Source: Clostridia bacterium
Lineage (GTDB): Bacteria; Bacillota_A; Clostridia; Oscillospirales; Acutalibacteraceae
Length of the DNA: 25,484 bases
Assembly: GCA_017397065.1 (NCBI GenBank)
Contig: JAFQKE010000025.1
Location: 1 to 25,484, forward strand
Direction of reading: 5' to 3'
Below, one piece after another: positions 8,582 to 16,133 of the stretch. The position numbers were made by a program, and so were the translations under genes. Positions within the stretch are counted from its first letter, which is position 1. The number at the start of each line of letters is the position of its first letter. Under the pieces are notes generated by a model, which saw only the letters and a list, made by a program, of their open reading frames with translations, ran no database searches and was not told the origin of the DNA.

Positions 8582-8615
8582 AAAATAAACATTTTATGTC
8601 TAAAATAAACATTTT
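8582..8615. promoter_or_regulatory. Candidate AraC operator: two direct repeats, 20-bp period
   Basis: AAAATAAACATTTT occurs exactly at 8582-8595 and again at 8602-8615. The 20-bp period is close to two helical turns, as in AraC-type half-site pairs. The nearer copy ends 5 bp from the -35 of the operon promoter, the position expected for activation by the regulator encoded at 8712. Confidence 0.6.
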
Positions 8616-8649
8616 TTTAGAGTTTTTTCAAAAAAATCTTTTAATCAGG

Positions 8650-8678
8650 TTGATTTTGAAAATAATTGTTAGTATAAT
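8650..8678 (+). promoter_or_regulatory. Sigma-A promoter of the AraC regulator gene
   Basis: TTGATT (8650-8655), a 17-bp spacer, and TATAAT (8673-8678), 33 nt before the start codon. Ribosome site GGAGG at 8701-8705. Confidence 0.8.
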
Positions 8679-8711
8679 TATTTTAGAATTTAATTATTAA
8701 GGAGGCTTTTT

Positions 8712-9572
8712 ATGGAAAAAATCGTTTTTGAAGATATAAATCCATTTGTTCGGTATGCTCAGTTTTTAACCATTACTTCAAGCAGACAGTACGCAAACAT
8801 TGCCCCTTATGATTATCGATTGTTTTTTTGCCACGGAGGCTCGGGGCATATACAGGTTGATGGAGTTGTGTATGAAATCAAGCCCGGAGCCTTTTTGTTT
8901 TGGCCGCCCGGACTTCGCTATAGCTTGTTGCTTAATAAAAATAGTGAAAAACTCGAGCTTATGCAGGTTAATTTTGATTTTACCAGAAACAATTCAGATA
9001 TCAGCACTCCCGTTCCTCCTGCAAAGTGGCGAAATTTCGACCCTGAAAAAATTATAGAAAGGGTCACCTTTGAAGATTATCCGGAATTTAACGCTCCTCT
9101 TTACATTCCCGATATACAGTTCATAAGTAATCCTATGTACAATATGGTTACGGAATTTATTTCTAAAAAAATCTTTTATGTTTCACGTTCTTCGGGTCAG
9201 CTTAAAAGCGTGCTTTCTCTTTCAGGAAGATTTGTGGCAAATTCTCGTCATTCGTCACGCAGTGAGTTTCTTGTTAATAAGGTTATACAGTATCTTCACA
9301 CGCATTATCGTGAGGAGGTTACAAATAAGTTTCTCGGTGAATATTTTGGATATCATCCAAATCATCTTAACCGACTTATTGTTCAGCATACCGGAATGTC
9401 TATACACCGCTATTTAATGAGTTGCCGTATAGATGCTGCTATAGATATGCTACAGGCCAGCGACCTTAAAACGGGGGAAATTGCTGAGGCGGTGGGATTT
9501 AGAGATTCCACACACTTTTTAAAATATTTTAAAAAAATAACGGGTAAAAACACCCGAGATTTTAGGCAGTAA
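8712..9572 (+). CDS. AraC-family regulator with N-terminal cupin sensor domain
   Basis: 286 aa. The first 110 residues form a cupin-like sugar-sensing domain (RLFFCHGGSGHIQVDGVVYEI...PGAFLFWPPG). The last 100 are the double helix-turn-helix DNA-binding domain, with the second recognition helix in GEIAEAVGFRDSTHFLKYFKKITG. The ATG has GGAGG at 6 nt. It is divergent from the glycosidase-isomerase operon and faces the paired direct repeats at 8582-8615, so it is very likely the activator of that operon, responding to a sugar made or imported for it. Its 3' half (from 9020) is present a second time at 10815-11106, on the far side of the dpn cassette. No terminator follows, so transcripts may run on into the methylase remnant and dpnI. 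Confidence 0.9.
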   Translation: MEKIVFEDINPFVRYAQFLTITSSRQYANIAPYDYRLFFCHGGSGHIQVDGVVYEIKPGAFLFWPPGLRYSLLLNKNSEKLELMQVNFDFTRNNSDISTPVPPAKWRNFDPEKIIERVTFEDYPEFNAPLYIPDIQFISNPMYNMVTEFISKKIFYVSRSSGQLKSVLSLSGRFVANSRHSSRSEFLVNKVIQYLHTHYREEVTNKFLGEYFGYHPNHLNRLIVQHTGMSIHRYLMSCRIDAAIDMLQASDLKTGEIAEAVGFRDSTHFLKYFKKITGKNTRDFRQ

Positions 9573-9574
9573 AG
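9020..9574 (+). repeat. Left copy of a long direct repeat flanking the dpn cassette
   Basis: This 3' part of araC matches the right copy at 10815-11108. Positions 9020-9192 align with 10815-10986 at roughly 85% identity by eye; 9193-9452 is missing from the right copy; 9453-9574 matches 10987-11108 with a single mismatch in 122 nt. The match stops two bases past the araC stop codon, where the methylase remnant begins. Confidence 0.88.
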
Positions 9575-9579
9575 GATAA

Positions 9580-9836
9580 ATTAAAAACGCTACTATCTTA
9601 TACGGAGATTATAGACAGTAGGCAGGCTTTATTGATAAAATACTTTTGTATATTTTGAAATCTCATACAGCCCTAGCATAAATGTAGTATGTTTTACCAT
9701 ATATCGCATATACCGAGAACTTGTTTAACGATAAGGAGCAGATTGAACTTCCACGATTTTTGATGATATGCATAGAAATGGGGCTAAGGTCGTAATTAGT
9801 AATTCCAAGAAAAATGGTGTTGACATATGGAACTAA
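9580..9836 (+). pseudogene. Decayed D12-class DNA adenine methyltransferase (Dam/DpnM-like) fragment
   Basis: No open frame survives, but joining three frames gives a colinear piece of a Dam-type methylase: ILYGDYRQ-stop-AGFIDK (9595-9639), FVYFEISYSPSINVVCFT (9645-9698), AYTENLFNDKEQIELPRF (9706-9759) and DDMHRNGAKVVISNS (9762-9806). In the family these correspond to GDY/GDF, then VYFDPPYRPLS..SSFTAY, then the F-x-D-x-x-Q-x-x-L helix, then GAKVVLSNS. The catalytic DPPY is here EISY, and there is an in-frame stop at 9619 plus frameshifts near 9640, 9700 and 9760. The N-terminal part with the AdoMet motif I and the C-terminal end are absent. The piece ends exactly over the dpnI start (9827). 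It was probably a GATC methylase by its relatedness and position; that specificity is inference. Confidence 0.75.
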
Positions 9837-10597
9837 ATTTTGATAATGGCATTGTTAAAAATTACCATTCGAGAACGCAAATAGCACGAATATTAACTGA
9901 AAATTGGGTAAATCAAAACATGTATTGTCCGCGTTGTGGCAATTTACATATTGAACGTTTTGAAAACAATCGTCCTGTGGCGGATTTTTATTGTCCTTTA
10001 TGTAAAAATGAATATGAATTAAAAAGTAAAGATGGGAGTTTATCACATAAAGTAAATGATGGTGCTTACTGCACAATGATTGAGCGTATAACAAGTAACA
10101 ACAACCCTGATTTTTTCTTTATGAGTTATTCACGAAAAGAATTAAAAGTAAAGGATTTTATTTTTATTCCTAAGCACTTTTTTGTTCCTAATATCATTGA
10201 AAAGCGAAAACCATTAGCGCCCACTGCACGGCGTGCGGGGTGGGTTGGATGTAATATTTTAATTGATAAAATCCCTAACCAAGGGAAAATAGAAATTATC
10301 TCTAATGGAGAAGTAATAAATATAGATACTGTTGTCAAAAAAGTTAATAAAAGCACTCGGCTTGAAACCAAGGATATAAACAGTCGGGGTTGGCTTATCG
10401 ATATTTTAAATTGTGTTAATAACATACCGTCAAAAATATTTACGTTGGATGAAATTTATAAATGTGAAAATGATTTATATATCAAACATCCACAAAACAA
10501 CAATATAAAACCCAAAATACGGCAACAATTGCAATTTTTGAGAGATAAAGGCTTTGTTGAGTTTTTAGGAAATGGAAGATATAGAAAGACAATATGA
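9827..10597 (+). CDS. dpnC: DpnI-type restriction endonuclease, cuts N6-methyladenine GATC
   Basis: The 256-aa protein is close to pneumococcal DpnI (254 aa) along its whole length. The catalytic PD-(D/E)xK residues fall at the same numbers: D53 in RPVADFYC, E64 and K66 in YELKSK. The zinc site is complete (C34, C37, C56, C59). The segment RKPLAPTARRAGWVGCNI is nearly identical, and the C-terminal winged helix (about 185-256, SRGWLIDILNC...RQQLQFLRDKGF) that reads the methylated base is present. DpnI cleaves GATC only when adenine is methylated, destroying incoming Dam-modified DNA; the host therefore must not methylate GATC. The ATG overlaps the end of the methylase remnant, with only a weak ribosome site (GGTG at 7 nt). 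dpnD follows after 9 nt. Confidence 0.96.
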   Translation: MELNFDNGIVKNYHSRTQIARILTENWVNQNMYCPRCGNLHIERFENNRPVADFYCPLCKNEYELKSKDGSLSHKVNDGAYCTMIERITSNNNPDFFFMSYSRKELKVKDFIFIPKHFFVPNIIEKRKPLAPTARRAGWVGCNILIDKIPNQGKIEIISNGEVINIDTVVKKVNKSTRLETKDINSRGWLIDILNCVNNIPSKIFTLDEIYKCENDLYIKHPQNNNIKPKIRQQLQFLRDKGFVEFLGNGRYRKTI

Positions 10598-10606
10598 GGT
10601 GTTGTT

Positions 10607-10807
10607 ATGAAAAAATTCACTATTGCAATAGAAGAAACCGTGGTGGAAGAGTTTGAGATAAAAGCAAAAAATTTTGAAGAGGCTTTGGAGATTGCTGCAG
10701 AAAAATATCGCAAAGGAGAATTTGTTCTTTGCCCCGGAGAAGTGCAGTTTAGACAAATGGCCGTTGTAAAACCAAGTCTCGAATCAACTGAATGGACTGA
10801 ATTTTAA
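10607..10807 (+). CDS. dpnD: DpnD/PcfM-like small protein, partner of DpnI
   Basis: 66 aa, beginning MKKFTIAIEETVVEEFEIKA, with a beta strand, then a helix (FEEALEIAAEKYRKGEFVL), the pattern of the DpnD/PcfM-like family. In Streptococcus pneumoniae dpnC (DpnI) and dpnD form the same two-gene cassette. Its ribosome site GAGGTG overlaps the dpnI stop codon and lies 5 nt from the ATG, so the two genes are translated from one message. The function of DpnD is not established; a role linked to DpnI activity or to uptake of DNA is speculation. The gene ends 7 nt before the second araC copy begins. Confidence 0.9.
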   Translation: MKKFTIAIEETVVEEFEIKAKNFEEALEIAAEKYRKGEFVLCPGEVQFRQMAVVKPSLESTEWTEF

Positions 10808-10814
10808 TCCGCAA

Positions 10815-11106
10815 TGCAAAGTGGCGAAATTTCGACCCCTAAAAAATCATAGAGAGGTTTACCTTTAAGGATTCTCCGAAATTTAATGCTTCACTTTATA
10901 TTCTCGATATACAGCTTATAAGTAAAGCTATGTACAACATGGTTACTGAATTTATTTCTGAAAAAGATTTTATGTTTCATGTTTTTCAGGCCAGCGACCT
11001 TAAAACGGGGGAAATTGTTGAGGCGGTGGGATTTAGAGATTCCACACACTTTTTAAAATATTTTAAAAAAATAACGGGTAAAAACACCCGAGATTTTAGG
11101 CAGTAA
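10815..11106 (+). pseudogene. Truncated second copy of the araC 3' half (right direct repeat)
   Basis: Repeats the araC sequence from codon 103 onward, with a stop codon early (TAA at 10841) and an internal loss equivalent to 9193-9452 that joins MFHVF to QASDLKTG. The loss keeps the reading frame: from 10844 to the stop at 11104 the frame is open and includes an ATG at 10930 (58 codons). The first helix-turn-helix is gone; only the second recognition helix and the tail (RDSTHFLKYFKK) remain, so it cannot be a normal regulator. It ends, like araC, with GGCAGTAAAG, and is followed by a terminator at 11122 that may be the original araC terminator. Confidence 0.88.
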
Positions 11107-11121
11107 AGTTATAATTTTAAA

Positions 11122-11159
11122 AGCAGGTTAGCTTGTAACGAAGCTAATCTGCTTTATTT
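11122..11159. terminator. Terminator overlapping the 3' end of the XRE gene
   Basis: AGCAGGTTAGCTT (11122-11134), loop GTAACG, and AAGCTAATCTGCT (11141-11153), pairing with one G-T wobble, followed by TTATTTTT. It ends + strand transcription from the dpn cassette, and perhaps also the - strand XRE gene, whose last codons lie in the right arm. Confidence 0.82.
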
Positions 11160-11371
11160 TTCCTTGGATAAGGTTTTTTCTCATCTGTTAATCCTGCAAG
11201 ATAATCCATGCTTGTGTTTAATGCAACAGCTATTTTTACGCATTGCTCAAATGTATAATAGCGCACACCACGTTCAATTTTTGAATAATCGCTTTGGTCA
11301 ATTCCTGTAAGCATTTGCATTTTTATTTGAGTAACCCCTTTTTCTTTTCTAAGTTCTTTCAATCTGCTCAT
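11144..11371 (-). CDS. XRE-family helix-turn-helix regulator
   Basis: 75 aa from the ATG at 11371; an in-frame GTG at 11380 lies within the ribosome site GGGGTG and is not chosen. Nearly the whole protein is one Cro/CI-type domain: SRLKELRKEKGVTQIKMQML, then TGIDQSDYSKIERGVRYYTFEQCVKIAVALN, with the recognition helix around QSDYSKIERG. A short charged tail follows. Such small repressors often govern a divergent neighbour; here a 55-aa Cys-rich gene starts 85 bp away, with repeats between them. It could be a remnant of a mobile element or a free-standing switch. Confidence 0.9.
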   Translation of the reverse strand: MSRLKELRKEKGVTQIKMQMLTGIDQSDYSKIERGVRYYTFEQCVKIAVALNTSMDYLAGLTDEKKPYPRKNKAD

Positions 11372-11400
11372 AAAATACACCCCACTTATATTATGGCAAA

Positions 11401-11437
11401 TTGACCTATTAACATTAGGGTTGATTTGACCTATAAT
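11401..11437 (+). promoter_or_regulatory. Promoter of the small Cys-rich gene with operator-like repeats
   Basis: TTAACA (11409-11414), 17 bp, TATAAT (11432-11437). TTGACCTAT occurs at 11401-11409 and again at 11426-11434 (25-bp period), overlapping both promoter elements. A protein bound there, most simply the adjacent XRE regulator, would block this promoter. Confidence 0.62.
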
Positions 11438-11456
11438 TAAGTTTGGGGGTGCAAAA

Positions 11457-11624
11457 ATGGTGAAAATAATGTGCGAAAATGAATTTTGCGTATATCAAAA
11501 TTACAACAACACCTGCATATTGGATGATATTCATTTAGATATACAAGGGAATTGTCAGGATTGTATATATGTAAATATTGATTATAATTTGTTAAAAGAG
11601 GCGAAAGACAAAGCGAATAAATAA
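11457..11624 (+). CDS. Small Cys-rich protein, possibly metal-binding
   Basis: 55 aa (MVKIMCENEFCVYQ...ending DKANK), with ribosome site GGGGGTG (11445-11451) 5 nt before the ATG. Five cysteines fall in the pattern C-x4-C-x8-C-x12-C-x2-C (C6, C11, C20, C33, C36), which resembles small Clostridial proteins of the DUF1540 kind with a likely metal site. No enzymatic motif, signal peptide or membrane segment is seen. It is divergent from the XRE regulator and ends before a bidirectional terminator. Its role is unknown. Confidence 0.7.
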   Translation: MVKIMCENEFCVYQNYNNTCILDDIHLDIQGNCQDCIYVNIDYNLLKEAKDKANK

Positions 11625-11632
11625 TCGCAACA

Positions 11633-11664
11633 AAGCAGCCATCGGTTTAATCCGATGGCTGCTT
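11633..11664. terminator. Bidirectional terminator
   Basis: A perfect 13-bp stem, AAGCAGCCATCGG (11633-11645) with its complement (11652-11664), and loop TTTAAT. It separates the + strand Cys-rich gene from the - strand phosphoesterase operon. Confidence 0.82.
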
Positions 11665-11668
11665 ATCG

Positions 11669-14600
11669 TTACTCAATTACATTTAAATCGAAGGTGAACT
11701 GGTATTTATCCATATAGTATTCATTTTTTATGGTGGAGAACCATTCAACAGTAACAGTTTTACCGCCATTTGAGAAATAGAACATAGAAATCATACCGTA
11801 GGAGCGGAGGTCAGTGTATTCGGACTGCTGGAAGTTTATAAGGAACTGGTGAGCGGTAGAGCCATCTTCACGAGTGAGGAGATTGTATTCAGGACCGTAT
11901 GAAAGCTCATGGCCGCAAAGAACCATAACAACATTGGAACAGGGGAAAACAAGATTATCATAAATATATTGACCGGCGTGACCGCCAACGGCATTTCCCT
12001 CAGCATCTTTACGGTCTTCAACATCATAAACATCGTCTTCCTGTAAAAGAACCATATTATCGTCAAGATAACCGTGGGTGCTTATAATAACATTGCAATC
12101 AGGATTTGCATCTATTTTTTCTCTTGCCCAAGCAACCTCAGCGGTGGAAGGGAAGAAATCGAGTGCAAGCATCATATATTTTATGCCGCTTACTGTTACT
12201 ATACGGTAGTAGGTCTTCATTGTGCCGTCATAGCTCTCAAACTTATCTCCGCCATAGGCGTATTTATCGGCAGTGATGTTGGCGTCATAGGGAGCAATTT
12301 TATCGTGATTGCCTCTTATAATGGTCTGATTGAGTCCTGCTTCTTTAAGCTTTAAGAGCTGTTCATCAATAGCGGTGAATTCAGTTTGACTGCTCATATT
12401 GGTAATATCACCGTTATTAAAAACATACTGAATATTTTTGCTATCCTTATTATTTATTATCCAATCAAAGGTATAATCAAGATATTCGGGATAGTTTTCA
12501 GTAGTGTACTGAATATCGCCAACAACGGCAAAGGAATAATCGTATTCGGTGGGGGCGTTGGGATTGTCAAGATTCCAACCATCAGCGGGCTGCCAATCAG
12601 AATAATGGCTTCTTATGGCAGCGTTTTCGAGCATTGTGTTTACAATATTCAAATCTTCGGTGGTTTTAGGCCAATCACGTATGGCATACATAACGTCAAA
12701 TACCGAAACATTTACAGTTTCTCCGTAAATAATCGTTTCTAAACCGTTTTCGTCTTCATAGACAAAATAGGGGCGAACGGCATATTTTGTGGCGAATTTA
12801 TTATAATCGATTTTACCGCCTGAACGACCGATATTATAAAGAGCGGCTGTAAAGTAGGTGTTTTCGTTATCTCCGTCTACATACTGATAATTATCTTCAC
12901 TAACCTTTACATCTTTAGCGAGTCCATCTCCCTTATAAAGCGTTTTACCGTTTAATTTGGTGCTATCGGCGGCAAGAATACCGAGTTCTTTGAAGGAGCT
13001 ACCATTATAAGAGATAAGCATTTCGTTTTTAACCGAGAACTTATAGCGAAGAGCCTGTGGGACTTCGGACGAGGCGGCACGCATTGCATTGCCTGTATAA
13101 TTTATAGCAGTTTCATAGCAAACCATATCATCCACATAGGTTTGACAGCGATTATACCAGGTATTGCGGTTGCGTGGATATAAATGTATATAAACACTAT
13201 CGGTATTATCATCTGTTTTGAAGCTAAAGCTGATTTTCTTCCAGTTTTGAACAGAGGATTTATCCTTTATTGTTACATTGGTTTCAAAAAGCTCTTCGTT
13301 TCTGGGTTCTTCGTAGAAGCCGTAAATATTTGTTCCGGCAATTTTTTGGCTATTGGCAATAAATCGGTTAGACATAACGCTTAAATAAGAGGGTTTTATA
13401 TTATATGTGCTTGCAATTGTTACCGATGAAAGGAAATTGTATTCATCAGGATTCATTACATACATACTCATTGTGTAGTCGGTATTGGGTTTAAGACCCT
13501 CTATTTTTCTTACAAATGAGCGATAAGAAGATGAAAGCGCAAGCATAGAATTACCGCTGTGAGGGGTGGCTGAATATTTAGCGGTTTTTCTGTCTGCTTC
13601 GGGATAATATGTGCCTGTTTCTCTGTCATAGCCAATATCGGTGTAGTAGGTGGTAGAGGTATCGCCCATAGTTTTAAGATAAAAGCCTATGTTTTCGGTT
13701 TCGTAACCAGAGCCAACTACAAGTCCCCATTTATCATCATATGGGGCAACACCGGTGGCAATGGGTTCAACACGCATATTGGTACCATTTGCGTAAGATT
13801 CAAAGCTTGCGGCACCGGTAAGTACATTACGACATAAGATTTTTGCGGTAATATCTAAAAGATTAGTATCTTCAGGATTGTAGGTGTATGAAAGACCGCT
13901 TTCAATAAGTATATCATCCTTATACCAACCGAGGAAGCTGTTAATATCATCCATCACGTCATAGTTTAAGGTGAGAGTGCTTGTGCCATCGATATTTTCA
14001 GCCGTTTCGATTTTTGCAGGATTAAGATTCGCAGCATCTGCATAAGGTGTGCCATCGGGTTTAACATAAACAACCTGTGCACCATATTCTTTATAAACCG
14101 CCTTTACAGAAACGGCCTCATTGCTCATTGCGAAGGTGGTTGTTGCGCTGTAGGGGTCGGCAAGGGTAACATTACCTGAAATTACATCCCAACGGTCAAA
14201 TGCCATACCCTCAGCGGGGGTGTTGGCTGTAAGTGTAACTTCTGCACCTTCTTTGGCGGCGACAACATTAGCAGTACCGTTTTCAACGGTTATGGGATTT
14301 TTGGTAATTTCCTTAAATTCAAAGCCGCCAAGTCTTAGGGTATAGCAATATCCCAAAGTGAAATATAAATAATATTCGGTGTCACTATCGCCTGTTTTAA
14401 AATCTGCAGTAAATTCGGTCCAACCGCCTTTATCAAGAGCCAAATTGGTAGTGAGGTTTTTAAATACGGTTGTGCCATATCCGTCTGAATCTGCGGTTTT
14501 TAAGCCGTCCTCGGTAACAATATCAATTCTTGTTATTTTAGATGCGGTAGTTTGAATACTGTTATCATAATTAAAGGTAAGCTCGTAATTTGTGTTGGTT

Positions 14601-16102
14601 TTAAGATTTGAGGGAAGCTTTATATAAAATGTAGAGTGCCAGCATTTGTTTACTGCTTTAGCATCATTATAGGTATCGTTAGTGTAATCTGTAAATCCAA
14701 AGCCGCTAGTAAGTGATTGGTCTACAGTACCAAACCATGTGGTATCAATAGTACCCCAAAGATTTTCGGTGTAAACGGCCTTTACGCTTACTGCCTCGGC
14801 GGGCATAGTAAAGGTTGCGGTTTCATTGGTAGCATCAGAAAGCTCAACATTTTCTGGAGCTATTTCCCAATAACTGAACTCTTGTGTTGCGGTGGGAGTA
14901 GCGGTCAAAGTAACGGTATCACCCTCTTTTGCAGAGGATTTATCGGCAGTACCGCCATCTACCGTTACATCATATAATACAGTTTTGGATAGATTGAAAT
15001 CGGAAAGATGGATTTTATTTGAATCGTTAGCACCGTTGCAGTTAAAGTGAATTAAAATTGCATATTCGGTATCATCTGACGTTACGAATTCGGTGGAGAG
15101 ATAAGCCCAATCGGCGGAGAGCGCAACGGTTTTATTGGTTGCTCTGTCAATAGCTTTAGTAAGAAGATTATCTTCATCAGTTAATTCACCTGATACAGGA
15201 TGAAATACTGAATTGGTATCCCATTTACCTGAGTTTGCCGAAGCTCCGCTTTCTCTTTCGGCATTCATAATGTCGCCCGTTCTGGAGGTGGGATAAACAT
15301 AAATCTCCGAAGGGTATGCGGCACTACCGTGAGTTGTACCTAAAATAGCCTTCCAATTAAAGGAAAAATCATATGCCGTGTTGGGCTCAAGCTCTGTGAC
15401 GGTAAAGATTTTTTGGTGCATTGCGTGCGATACTAAAAGACCGTTTCCTCCCTCACAGGTAACATTGCTGTTTGCTACACTCGACCAGCTTTTTGCTCCC
15501 CAATCGGCAGCGGTTGTATTGCTTAATACGTTTGTATCGGGCTGGACGGTGCCTGTTTTTACAAGCTTAAAATCACAAAGATAAAGCCAATAAGCATAGT
15601 CTGTTACAAAATAAAGGTAGTGCTTTGTTTTTACAGCTCTTGTTGTAAAGGCACCTGAAAGGTCGGTGTACTGGCCTTTGTCGAGAGCTAAAGAGGAACC
15701 TAAAACAGTTATGGTAGAGGGTAGAATAGTTCCGTCTGCATCGGTAATCTTAGCCATTTCTTCTTCGGTTACTACACTTACACTACGGATAGAACCAGCG
15801 TTGCTTTCTATAATATGATTATCATATTTAAAGCTTAAATTATAGGTGGAGTTTGTTTCGAGCTCGGGCATTTCAATGTAAAAGCTGGTGTAATAAGCAC
15901 CTTTTACGGTGAACTTTTTGCCGTAAGTATTTGTGCCCTCTTCATAGCCTGAAATGGGGCAACCGTTGGTATCTAAGGTACCAAAATCCTCTGCCGTCAT
16001 ATCGGTCCAAAGGTTGGTTTCTTCAGCAGATGCCGCAAAAGCACCGGCAAAAGAGCCAAATACCATTAAAAGGCAAAGAACAAGCGAGAGAACTTTTTTC
16101 AT
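11669..16102 (-). CDS. Large secreted modular protein with C-terminal calcineurin-like phosphoesterase
   Basis: 1477 aa. Signal peptide MKKVLSLVLCLLMVFGSFAG, with cleavage near AFA/ASA (residues 23-26). The middle alternates beta-sandwich modules (hallmark AYYTSFYIEMPELETNSTYN, seen near residues 30-185 and 450-610) with InlB-type repeats (GGTADKSSAKEGDTVTLTATP...AVSVKAVY). The last about 290 residues (from 1187) are a metallophosphoesterase: VVGDIQ (D1196), NNGDIT (D1232), RGNHD (N1265, H1266), STHGY (H1343) and CGHELSYG (H1398). The usual D-x-H is D-x-Q, and the usual GHxH lacks its second His. No cell-wall anchor or dockerin is seen. It is the second gene of an operon, 31 nt after its paralogue. 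The role may be hydrolysis of a phosphodiester or phosphomonoester in a surface or host polymer; the substrate is unknown. Confidence 0.88.
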   Translation of the reverse strand: MKKVLSLVLCLLMVFGSFAGAFAASAEETNLWTDMTAEDFGTLDTNGCPISGYEEGTNTYGKKFTVKGAYYTSFYIEMPELETNSTYNLSFKYDNHIIESNAGSIRSVSVVTEEEMAKITDADGTILPSTITVLGSSLALDKGQYTDLSGAFTTRAVKTKHYLYFVTDYAYWLYLCDFKLVKTGTVQPDTNVLSNTTAADWGAKSWSSVANSNVTCEGGNGLLVSHAMHQKIFTVTELEPNTAYDFSFNWKAILGTTHGSAAYPSEIYVYPTSRTGDIMNAERESGASANSGKWDTNSVFHPVSGELTDEDNLLTKAIDRATNKTVALSADWAYLSTEFVTSDDTEYAILIHFNCNGANDSNKIHLSDFNLSKTVLYDVTVDGGTADKSSAKEGDTVTLTATPTATQEFSYWEIAPENVELSDATNETATFTMPAEAVSVKAVYTENLWGTIDTTWFGTVDQSLTSGFGFTDYTNDTYNDAKAVNKCWHSTFYIKLPSNLKTNTNYELTFNYDNSIQTTASKITRIDIVTEDGLKTADSDGYGTTVFKNLTTNLALDKGGWTEFTADFKTGDSDTEYYLYFTLGYCYTLRLGGFEFKEITKNPITVENGTANVVAAKEGAEVTLTANTPAEGMAFDRWDVISGNVTLADPYSATTTFAMSNEAVSVKAVYKEYGAQVVYVKPDGTPYADAANLNPAKIETAENIDGTSTLTLNYDVMDDINSFLGWYKDDILIESGLSYTYNPEDTNLLDITAKILCRNVLTGAASFESYANGTNMRVEPIATGVAPYDDKWGLVVGSGYETENIGFYLKTMGDTSTTYYTDIGYDRETGTYYPEADRKTAKYSATPHSGNSMLALSSSYRSFVRKIEGLKPNTDYTMSMYVMNPDEYNFLSSVTIASTYNIKPSYLSVMSNRFIANSQKIAGTNIYGFYEEPRNEELFETNVTIKDKSSVQNWKKISFSFKTDDNTDSVYIHLYPRNRNTWYNRCQTYVDDMVCYETAINYTGNAMRAASSEVPQALRYKFSVKNEMLISYNGSSFKELGILAADSTKLNGKTLYKGDGLAKDVKVSEDNYQYVDGDNENTYFTAALYNIGRSGGKIDYNKFATKYAVRPYFVYEDENGLETIIYGETVNVSVFDVMYAIRDWPKTTEDLNIVNTMLENAAIRSHYSDWQPADGWNLDNPNAPTEYDYSFAVVGDIQYTTENYPEYLDYTFDWIINNKDSKNIQYVFNNGDITNMSSQTEFTAIDEQLLKLKEAGLNQTIIRGNHDKIAPYDANITADKYAYGGDKFESYDGTMKTYYRIVTVSGIKYMMLALDFFPSTAEVAWAREKIDANPDCNVIISTHGYLDDNMVLLQEDDVYDVEDRKDAEGNAVGGHAGQYIYDNLVFPCSNVVMVLCGHELSYGPEYNLLTREDGSTAHQFLINFQQSEYTDLRSYGMISMFYFSNGGKTVTVEWFSTIKNEYYMDKYQFTFDLNVIE

Positions 16103-16133
16103 AAAAACAAATCCTTTCTTTTAGAATATATTT

